In this document: one piece after another, positions 57,778 to 64,000 of the stretch
Numbering within the stretch: position 1 is the stretch's first letter
Layout of the letters: each line of letters starts with the position of its first letter
Source: Ornithinimicrobium cryptoxanthini
Lineage (GTDB): Bacteria; Actinomycetota; Actinomycetes; Actinomycetales; Dermatophilaceae
DNA: 64,000 nt
Assembly: GCF_023923205.1 (NCBI RefSeq)
Contig: NZ_CP099490.1
Span: 2,728,001 to 2,792,000, forward strand
Direction of reading: 5' to 3'
Notes under the pieces: model-generated
What the model saw: the letters and a program-made list of their open reading frames with translations, nothing else
What the model was told of the DNA's origin: nothing
Databases searched by the model: none
Program-made: the position numbers and the translations under genes

Positions 57778-59000
57778 GCACACCTTCTGGGCCCGCCTCC
57801 CGCGCGGCACGGCCACTGGGAGCCTCGTTCGCGCTGGTCGCCACGATCCTGATCGCGATCAACCTGCGGCCGGGGGCATCGTCCGTCGGTCCGGTGCTGG
57901 AGGAGCTGACCTCCGATCTCTCGATGAGCACCGGCACCGCCGGGTTCATGACCGCACTGCCCGGGCTGTGCTTCGGCGCGGTGGGCGCGCTCGCCGTCGT
58001 CCTGGCCAGGCGGGTCGGTATGACGACAGGTATCTTCCTGGGCCTGGTCGCCGTCGTCGTGGGGCTGGTCGTGCGGGTCCTGGTCGATGACGCCATCGTC
58101 TTCCTCCTGCTCACCGCCCTGGCGCTGGCGGGCATGGCGATCGGCAACGTGCTGGTGCCCGCGTGGATCAAGCGCCACTCCCGCGACGGCGGCGTGCGGC
58201 TGATGACCTTCTACAGCTCTGGTCTGACACTTGGCGGCGCGATGTCCGCGGCACTCGTCGCCCCGGTCAGCGGTGCCACCGGCCTGGGTTGGCGCGGCGG
58301 CTTGGGGCTCTGGGGCGTCGTCGCACTGACCGCGCTGCTCCCGTGGGCGGTCATCGCGTTCCGCGAGCGGCAGACTCCCGGTGGCCGTGGGTCGCGCACG
58401 CGGACGGTCAATGTCGGGCGGATCGCCTCCTCCCCCACCGCGGTCGCGCTCACGCTGCTGTTCGGCGTCCAGTCGATGAACGCCTACGTCCAGTTCGGGT
58501 GGCTCCCCCAGATCTATCGCGACGCCGGGCTCTCAGCCGGACTGGCCGGCATCCTCATGTCGTTGCTGACCGCCCTCGGCATCCTCGGCGGTCTGATGAT
58601 GCCCACGGTCATCGCGCGCTCCCCCACGATCGCGCCCTGGATGGTCAGCTTCGGGGTGCTGATGGTGCTGGGCTACACCGGGCTGCTGCTCGCGCCGGCG
58701 ACGGCCCCGTGGCTGTGGGCGATCCTGCTCGGGGTGGCCGGCTTCGCCTTCCCCACCGCGATCGCGCTGATCACCGCGCGCACGCGCGACCCCGGTGTCA
58801 CGGCCAGGCTGTCGGGTTTTGTGCAACCGCTGGGCTATGCGCTGGCCGCCATCGGGCCGTTCGCGGTCGGTCTGATCCATCAGGTGACCGGCGACTGGAC
58901 CCTCATCTTGTTGCTGCTCATGGCCAGCGGGATCGTGCTCACTCTTGCCGGACTGCGGGTCTCCCGCCCGACCTGGGTGGATGACGAGCTGGGCGCCTAG
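57774..59000 (+). CDS. MFS transporter, CynX/NimT family, 408 aa
   Basis: Twelve helices with the CynX-like N-terminus (INLRPGASSVGPVLEEL). Exports or imports small organic ions such as cyanate or 2-nitroimidazole in the family; substrate here unknown. GTG inside the acetyltransferase stop (GTGA). It converges on a small coiled-coil gene with a 4-bp overlap. Confidence 0.87.
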   Translation: MSTPSGPASRAARPLGASFALVATILIAINLRPGASSVGPVLEELTSDLSMSTGTAGFMTALPGLCFGAVGALAVVLARRVGMTTGIFLGLVAVVVGLVVRVLVDDAIVFLLLTALALAGMAIGNVLVPAWIKRHSRDGGVRLMTFYSSGLTLGGAMSAALVAPVSGATGLGWRGGLGLWGVVALTALLPWAVIAFRERQTPGGRGSRTRTVNVGRIASSPTAVALTLLFGVQSMNAYVQFGWLPQIYRDAGLSAGLAGILMSLLTALGILGGLMMPTVIARSPTIAPWMVSFGVLMVLGYTGLLLAPATAPWLWAILLGVAGFAFPTAIALITARTRDPGVTARLSGFVQPLGYALAAIGPFAVGLIHQVTGDWTLILLLLMASGIVLTLAGLRVSRPTWVDDELGA

Positions 59001-59233
59001 CCTCGGCGTTGGACCAGCTCCAGCACCTGATCGAGGGTGCCCTGGATCGAGTTGAACCTGGCATCGATCGACTCGAACCTGGCGTCATGACCATCCAACT
59101 TGGCCTCGATCGAGACAAGCTGGTTGGTGTGCTGCTTCTGGATCGTCACGATATCCGTCAGGATGACGTAGGCGTCGTGCACGTCGTTCTCCACCCTGCG
59201 GACCCTCTTCTCGATGCTCCCCGACGTCGTCAT
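58997..59233 (-). CDS. Short coiled-coil protein, 78 aa
   Basis: Heptad-like repeat IEKRVRRVENDVHDAYVILTD, then DARFESIDARFNSIQGTLDQVLELV. No domain recognised. ATG 59233 has TAGAGT six bases before it, which supports that it is real. May act as an oligomerising adaptor. Confidence 0.65.
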   Translation of the reverse strand: MTTSGSIEKRVRRVENDVHDAYVILTDIVTIQKQHTNQLVSIEAKLDGHDARFESIDARFNSIQGTLDQVLELVQRRG

Positions 59234-59278
59234 CCCCCGACTCTAGGCTGATCCGAGTCGGCAGACCAGACCCATCCC

Positions 59279-60019
59279 TCAATCTGTGGACAACGGTCGG
59301 CGGGCTCGCACGAGCCAGCCACGCCCCGGGGCATAGGGCAGATCGCCGACCTGCACCTCCCCAAACCCCGCCGCGCGCAGCGAGGACTCCAACTCGCTCC
59401 GGGACCGGAACCGCAGGGTCGAGGTGGAGATGACGTCCTGTCCGTCGGGGAACTCGTTGTGCGCGGTGAAACTGACCAGCAGCGGGTCCTCCTGCACCGC
59501 GGTGACCTCCATCCACTCGGTCAACGGGCCCAGACCGGGCACGGCCGTGGTCGCAAGCGTGCGCTCCGGAGTCCAGCCCTCCCAGGCACGCGCCGCCGGC
59601 ACCCGGCTCTCGAAGGCCAGGTGACCACCAGGTCGCAGCGCCTCACGGATCGCGCCGAGCGTCTGCCCCCAGGCGTCGTCAGTGAGGAACACCTGGGCGA
59701 CGTTGGCAGTCATCGTCGCGAGGTCGACCTGCAGCGGCGGCAGCGCGGTGGCGTCACCGTGCACCCAGGTGACGCGATCGGCATACTCCTTGCCCCGGGC
59801 CACGGCCAGGCTGGCACCTGCGGGGTCCACCCCGGTCACCTCCATCCCCAGCCGGGCCAGCAGTAAGCCGAAGGTGCCGGTCCCGCAGCCGACGTCCAGC
59901 ACCGATCGGGCACCGATCTCCTCAGCGACAGCCAGGTAGGTATCCAGGTCGCTGCGGTCGGGGTCGAGGATGTCATAGAGCGGGGCGAGGCGCGGGTCGT
60001 CGAACTCGGAGTCAGGCAT
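59279..60019 (-). CDS. SAM-dependent methyltransferase, class I, 246 aa
   Basis: Rossmann motif I is VLDVGCGTGTFG, then VTGVDPAGASLA, and motif III is LRPGGHLAFES. Small-molecule methyltransferase of unknown target. ATG 60019 has TACGGT at seven bases. It lies after a gap of 45 bp from the coiled-coil gene. Confidence 0.87.
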   Translation of the reverse strand: MPDSEFDDPRLAPLYDILDPDRSDLDTYLAVAEEIGARSVLDVGCGTGTFGLLLARLGMEVTGVDPAGASLAVARGKEYADRVTWVHGDATALPPLQVDLATMTANVAQVFLTDDAWGQTLGAIREALRPGGHLAFESRVPAARAWEGWTPERTLATTAVPGLGPLTEWMEVTAVQEDPLLVSFTAHNEFPDGQDVISTSTLRFRSRSELESSLRAAGFGEVQVGDLPYAPGRGWLVRARRPLSTD

Positions 60020-60074
60020 GGCTGCGACCGTAGCCGCGCGGCGGCGAACCGCGAAGGACTTTTGCGCTGCGAGG

Positions 60075-60806
60075 CTACTGCCCGGACGGCGGGGGCGGCG
60101 GCGGAGGACCACCCTGGTAGCCGCCCTGCTGGTAGCCACCCTGCTGGTAGCCACCCTGCTGGTAGCCGCCCTGGTAACCACCTTGCTGGTAGCCACCCCG
60201 ACCATCACCGCCCTGCCCATAGCCGCCCTGCCCATAGTCACCGGGGCCACCACTCATCGCCCGTTTGCTCTCGCCACGGCCGATGAACCACAGGATCGCA
60301 CCAATGATCACGAGGAGACCGCCGAGCAGCATCCCGCCGATGCCGGCCAGGACACCGAAGATGCCACCGACAGCGCCGGCCACGTTCAGCGACGGGCCGA
60401 TGAGCGTCCTGGGCCCCTCGCAGGCGATCTGGTGCTCGCCGGACTCCTGGGCCGTGAAGCTGCCCACGCTGACATAGGTCGTGTCGCCGCTGGTCCCCTG
60501 GAGGTCCGCGTTGCGCGTGAGCGACAGCTGCTGGCCGTCGGGGCCGGTCACGGTGCAGGTCGCCTGCTCGGTGCCCTGCTCAACCTGATAGATCGTGCGC
60601 TCGTCGCCGGCCTGGAGGGTCACCGACCGCTCCCCGTTGATGGGTTCGGCCTCGGAGACCGCCTCGGTGATCGCGTTGAACGAGGCCAACCCGGTGATGA
60701 TCGCCAGCGCCAGAGAGGCGATCCCGATGGCTATCCCGACCCAGAAGGTGATCGCACCGGCCCGACGCTTCCCACGACCGGGCTCAGATCCTGCAGCAAC
60801 AGACAT
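60075..60806 (-). CDS. Membrane protein with a Gly-Tyr-Gln-rich repetitive C-terminus, 243 aa
   Basis: An N-terminal helix (about 18-40), an extracytoplasmic domain (about 45-130), two helices (about 138-175), then a repeat of GGYQQGGY units and a PPPPPPP end. It resembles SNF-like/DUF4190 actinobacterial proteins. ATG 60806 has TACGGT at seven bases. The low-complexity tail could be disordered or phase-separating. Function unknown. Confidence 0.75.
   Translation of the reverse strand: MSVAAGSEPGRGKRRAGAITFWVGIAIGIASLALAIITGLASFNAITEAVSEAEPINGERSVTLQAGDERTIYQVEQGTEQATCTVTGPDGQQLSLTRNADLQGTSGDTTYVSVGSFTAQESGEHQIACEGPRTLIGPSLNVAGAVGGIFGVLAGIGGMLLGGLLVIIGAILWFIGRGESKRAMSGGPGDYGQGGYGQGGDGRGGYQQGGYQGGYQQGGYQQGGYQQGGYQGGPPPPPPPSGQ
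60084..60215 (-). repeat. GGYQQ repeat-coding segment
   Basis: Repeats of GGCTACCAGCAGG-type 15-bp units encode the GGYQQ motifs. Codons are highly similar between units, which suggests recent expansion. Confidence 0.7.
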
Positions 60807-60930
60807 GTCCGACACCGTAGCGCGGACATCCGCTGCCTGGGCACGGTGCCACGCGCTGCGGGAGGGATATATCTATCGCACAGCGGCCTTTGGCGTGCCC
60901 AGGTTCCGAGCACCAGGCCGGCCAGCCCGC

Positions 60931-61916
60931 TCAGAGCCAGCCCGACCGCCGGAACGCACGATAGAGGAAGATGCAGGCCAGCGCCATCAGCGCCACGACC
61001 AGGGGGTAGCCAAAGCTCCAGTGCAGCTCGGGCATGTCGTCGAAGTTCATGCCATAGATCCCGGCGACCATCGTCGGCACCGCCGCCATCGCCACCCAGG
61101 CCGAGATCTTGCGCATGTCGTTGTTCTGCTGGATCGAGATCTGGGCCAGGTGGGCGTTGAAGATGTCAGCGAGCAGCCGGTCATAGGTCTCGATGTGGTC
61201 GGTGACCCGCAGCAGGTGGTCGCTGACGTCACGGAAGCGCAGCCGCAGCTCCGCGGACTCGACCGGCCCGTCCTCGCCGGCGAGCCAGGCCACCGCCGGG
61301 GTCAGTGGCGAGGCGGCGCGGCGGAACTCCAGCACCTCACGCTTGAGCCGATAGATCGACCCGGAGTGTGCCGTGTCGTTGCTGCCGAAGACCGCCTCCT
61401 CGATCGTCTCCAGGTCGTCTGCGACCTCGACGTCGATCTCCAGATAGGTGTCCACGACCGTGTCCAGCACCGCGTGGAGCACGCCGTCGGCGCCCTCGCT
61501 GGCCAGTTGCTCGGGGTGCGACTCAAGCAGCGCCCGCACCGGGGCCAAGGGCGCTACATCGCCGCGCCGCACGGTCACCACGAAGTGGTCGCCGACAAAG
61601 ATCATGATCTCGCCGGTCTCGATGTCGGAGGTCTGCTCGACATAGGCCAGCGTCTTGACGGCCGCAAAGATCGTCGACCCGTAGCGCTCGATCTTGACCC
61701 GCTGCCGACCGGACACCGCGTCCTCGACGGCCAACGGGTGCAGGCCCAGCTCGGCGTTGACCTCGGCAAACTCCTCGTCCGTCGGGTCTTTCAACCCGAG
61801 CCACAGGAAGTCGCGGGGCCCGCCGGCACGGATCTTCGCCAGATCCTCACTGAGGTCGCCGCACTCCTGGCGGGCACCGTCGCGATAGACCGCCCGGTCG
61901 ACGATCAGGGGGTCAC
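60931..61916 (-). CDS. corA: Magnesium/cobalt transporter CorA, 5' end broken by frameshift
   Basis: The CorA GMN motif is GIYGMNFDDMP near the end and two helices follow. The TTG 61794 start would give 287 aa and lack the first conserved part. Upstream, GGDPLIVDRAVYRDGARQECGDLSEDL is clearly coding but has no ATG/GTG/TTG. A GTG at 61916, overlapping the DUF3618 stop, is followed after a C5 run by TGA; one more C would join it to the coding part and give MTPLIVDRAVY. So a one-base shift at the C-run is likely (assembly error, phase variation or mutation). Function: Mg2+/Co2+ uptake. Confidence 0.8.
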
Positions 61917-62194
61917 CCCCTGTTGAAAGCGCGGCGCGCCAGGCCCAGCACGATCGCCGTGCCCGCCAGGCCCGCGAGCACCATCGCCAGACGGTCCAGG
62001 CGCGGCTCTCCGGCCTCGTTGAACGCCGCGTGGTTGGCGCTCGCCTTCAGCGAGGCGATCTGCCGCCGCTTGATCTCGGCCGGGCTGACCCGGAACGTGA
62101 GTTCGTCCACCGTGCGGGCAAGCCGGGTCCGCGTCGCGTCCAGCTCCGCCTGGATCTCCTTCTCGGAGCGGGACGATGCCTTCTTGTCAGCCAT
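61913..62194 (-). CDS. DUF3618 small membrane protein, 93 aa
   Basis: DELTFRVSPAEIKRR is the DUF3618 core, followed by one transmembrane helix (about 70-88) and a basic end. ATG 62194 with AAAGG upstream; an in-frame codon at 62221 is less likely. It overlaps the corA start by 4 bp. Divergent from bcp. Confidence 0.85.
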   Translation of the reverse strand: MADKKASSRSEKEIQAELDATRTRLARTVDELTFRVSPAEIKRRQIASLKASANHAAFNEAGEPRLDRLAMVLAGLAGTAIVLGLARRAFNRG

Positions 62195-62272
62195 CTCTTG
62201 CACGCCTTTCGCAGTGGTCAACCTCGCCTGAGACGATAACGCAGAACACCACCCATGACCTCAGGAGATGAC

Positions 62273-62746
62273 ATGTCCCGCCTCGAACCCGGCCAGCAGG
62301 CACCCACCTGGACGCTGCCCGACGCGAACGGTGACCAGGTTTCGCTCAGCGACTTCGCCGGCCGCAAGCTCATCATCTATTTCTATCCCGCCGCGATGAC
62401 GCCCGGCTGCACGAAGCAGGCCTGCGACTTCCGCGACAACCTGGCGGTCCTGCAGGGCCACGGCTACGCCGTGGTCGGCATCTCCCCCGACACCCCCGCC
62501 AAGCTGGCGAAGTTCACCGACAAGGAGTCCCTGAGCTTCCCCGTCCTGGCCGACGAGGACAAGTCTGTGCTCACGGCATACGGCGCCTTCGGTGAGAAGA
62601 AGCTCTATGGCAAGACCGTCACGGGCGTGATCCGCTCGACGATCGTCGTTGACGAGGAGGGCAAGGTCGAGCTCGCGCGCTACAACGTCAAGGCCACCGG
62701 TCACGTCGCCATGCTCGCCAAGGCGCTGGGGGTCGACCTGGGGTGA
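62273..62746 (+). CDS. bcp: Thioredoxin-dependent peroxiredoxin (BCP/PrxQ)
   Basis: 157 aa. The peroxidatic Cys is in MTPGCTKQACDFRD and the resolving Cys lies five residues later, as in atypical 2-Cys PrxQ. Reduces peroxides. ATG 62273 has AGGAG (CTCAGGAGATGAC); ATG 62255 is less likely. Divergent from the corA operon. Confidence 0.94.
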   Translation: MSRLEPGQQAPTWTLPDANGDQVSLSDFAGRKLIIYFYPAAMTPGCTKQACDFRDNLAVLQGHGYAVVGISPDTPAKLAKFTDKESLSFPVLADEDKSVLTAYGAFGEKKLYGKTVTGVIRSTIVVDEEGKVELARYNVKATGHVAMLAKALGVDLG

Positions 62747-62834
62747 GCCCGTCCTCGCCGCGGTCCAAACTCTCTTCCCACTGGAACTCAGGACCGTGAC
62801 GAGGATCGCGGGGCACTACCATCGGGGTCGGCAC

Positions 62835-62916
62835 GCGCTCGTGGTGGAATTGGCAGACACGCAGGATTTAGGTTCCTGTGCCTTCGGGTGTGCGGGTTCA
62901 AGTCCCGCCGAGCGCA
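62835..62916 (+). tRNA. tRNA-Leu (TAG)
   Basis: 82-nt class II cloverleaf with acceptor GCGCTCG/CGAGCGC, anticodon loop ATTTAGG, a long variable arm (TGCCTTCGGGTGTG) and discriminator A. CCA not encoded. Confidence 0.95.
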
Positions 62917-62947
62917 CTCACCCTGTCGGCTCGGCATCGGAGGAGGT

Positions 62948-63610
62948 ATGACCACCGAGCACCTGCACCCGAGCGGCTACCCCTGGGCCGAGCGGGTGCG
63001 CGTCGGGATGTTGCGTCAGGACGCCTTCGTCGAGGGCGAGCTGAGCGATCACCTCCAGGAGCGGGTCCCGGTCGTCGCTGTCGGCTCCAACGCCGCACCC
63101 TCCGTGCTGGTCCGCAAGCTGGGCGGGCTCCTCGAGACCGGGCTGCCCGTCGGTTCGGGCATCGTCGATGGTCTGCACATCGGTCACTCAGCGCACGTCA
63201 GCGCCCGAGGTTATGTCGCAGCCGCTCCCGCACGCGGTGACCTGACACAGCCAGTGACGCTGTGCTGGTTCGATGCTGCGCAGCTGGCGGTCCTCGACGC
63301 GACAGAGCCGAACTATCGCCGGGTCCGCCTGCCAGGGGGTATGCCGTGCCGCCTGGTCACGGCGGACGGGGCCGGTGGGCCGTTGGTCCAGGGGGCGCAG
63401 GTCTATGAGTCGGTGCACGGCGTGCTGGGGGAGAGCGGCCATCCGCTGCCGCTGCAGGACCAGGACAGCCTCCTTCGCTGGCTGGCTGAACGGCTGCCCA
63501 CCGAGTTCGCAGACGTCCTGGCACACGATCACCTGGTCGACGTGGACCTGCGGGAACAGGTGCGGCGGGCGCTGGTGGAAGCCGACCTCGTGGTGACGTC
63601 GGGGCTGTGA
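62948..63610 (+). CDS. Conserved protein with gamma-glutamylcyclotransferase-like motif, 220 aa
   Basis: RVPVVAVGSNAAPSVLVRKL resembles the glycine-rich substrate-binding loop of the GGCT-like (YGSN) fold. The middle has a Cys/Trp cluster and no transmembrane helix. ATG 62948 with AGGAGG close before. The family assignment is tentative; function unknown. Confidence 0.6.
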   Translation: MTTEHLHPSGYPWAERVRVGMLRQDAFVEGELSDHLQERVPVVAVGSNAAPSVLVRKLGGLLETGLPVGSGIVDGLHIGHSAHVSARGYVAAAPARGDLTQPVTLCWFDAAQLAVLDATEPNYRRVRLPGGMPCRLVTADGAGGPLVQGAQVYESVHGVLGESGHPLPLQDQDSLLRWLAERLPTEFADVLAHDHLVDVDLREQVRRALVEADLVVTSGL

Positions 63611-63641
63611 CCGCCGACGGAGACTGACCCGGCCCAGGGAC

Positions 63642-64000
63642 TCAGGGCAGCGCGTCCACCCACTCGAGAATCCTGGCCGCGGACACGTCCGGTGATGCCC
63701 CCACCGTGTCCAGCACGAGGTGCGGGTGCCGGGAGAGCAGCCCACCAGCCACGTGGTGACCGGCAGCAGAGGTCATCTCCCAGTCGCTCTCCATCTGTCG
63801 CACGTTGTCGTCCGACCACTCGAGGTCCCTCTTGGACGCCTTGTGCAGCAGCCTCTCCTGCGTGCGGTTGCGCCGAAGGCGGGTGTCCAGGTCGGCCCGC
63901 AGCTCGACGAAGGCCACCTCGTCGAAGATGCGGGCGAAGGACTCCAGCTCGGCTAGGTCGGCCGGCAGGTCGAGGGCCCACACGACCGTGAAGATCAGGT
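63642..64000 (-). CDS. P-loop kinase-like protein, 3' part (5' end outside window)
   Basis: About 119 codons to the window edge, open in frame: LIFTVVWALDLP, then VELRADLDTRLRRNRTQERLLHKASKRD. These resemble AAA/shikimate-kinase-like ATPases with a LRADLDTRL and R-rich helix. The P-loop would lie outside. The substrate is unknown. Confidence 0.7.
   Translation of the reverse strand, partial: LIFTVVWALDLPADLAELESFARIFDEVAFVELRADLDTRLRRNRTQERLLHKASKRDLEWSDDNVRQMESDWEMTSAAGHHVAGGLLSRHPHLVLDTVGASPDVSAARILEWVDALP

Overview
The window is high-GC DNA from the chromosome of an actinomycete. The best guess is the order Micrococcales, near the Intrasporangiaceae/Ornithinimicrobiaceae. The support is a set of actinobacterial families: a mycothiol-type MDMPI enzyme, an Rv2466c-like DsbA, GlbO, an MT0933-like protein, TIGR02569, DrrAB, and tig-clpP1-clpP2 with a ClgR-like site. 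About 68 protein genes and six tRNA genes (Pro-TGG, Gly-TCC, Arg-TCT, His-GTG, Lys-CTT, Leu-TAG) are packed with short gaps. Same-strand neighbours often overlap by 4 bp (ATGA/GTGA). Many first genes have a -10 hexamer ending 6-8 bases before the start codon, so their mRNAs should be leaderless. No rRNA, CRISPR array, prophage or insertion sequence was seen.

Layout. 1-3.8 kb: a partial EhuB-like solute-binding protein, a membrane protein/TetR divergon with two matching palindromes, and a frameshifted DUF559 gene between two copies of a long palindromic repeat. 3.8-7.2 kb: tig-clpP1-clpP2, tRNA-Pro, tRNA-Gly. 7.2-18.9 kb: metabolic and envelope genes (MDMPI, EamA, SIMPL, an MFS-cNMP fusion, MT0933-like, rpiB, an Rv2466c-like protein, pepN, malQ, mscS). 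18.9-25.3 kb: an ArsR-MFS operon under a 40-bp palindrome, YciI, glbO, a DUF1778-GNAT toxin-antitoxin pair between near-identical repeats, DUF2786 and TetR. 25.3-33 kb: a DrrAB-type exporter under three 16-bp operator repeats, a GH13 glucosidase, a CNNM protein, an HTH protein, an unknown 333-aa protein and a VapBC-type pair. 33-44 kb: thioesterases, an LLM oxidoreductase, arcA, an RluA-type synthase, ettA, ssb and two dynamin-like GTPases. 44-54 kb: a fused chorismate mutase-prephenate dehydrogenase (TyrA), prsW, orn, fabG, TIGR02569, an SPFH-RHH operon, YihY and a proline-rich surface protein. 54-64 kb: tdh-kbl threonine catabolism, a secreted SGNH hydrolase, an acetyltransferase-MFS pair, a methyltransferase, corA with a broken 5' end, bcp and a partial kinase-like gene.

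The most interesting signals are: (i) repeats and DnaA-box-like TTATCCACAG words that sit upstream of the accessory genes; (ii) a gammaproteobacterial-type TyrA fusion in an actinomycete; (iii) a strongly over-represented octamer GTATGCCG (28 sites on both strands); (iv) paired CAAAACC repeats with the same 32-bp period in two unrelated convergent gaps; (v) a one-base frame break in the C-run at the start of corA; (vi) a compact SPFH plus ribbon-helix-helix operon with its own palindromic operator.
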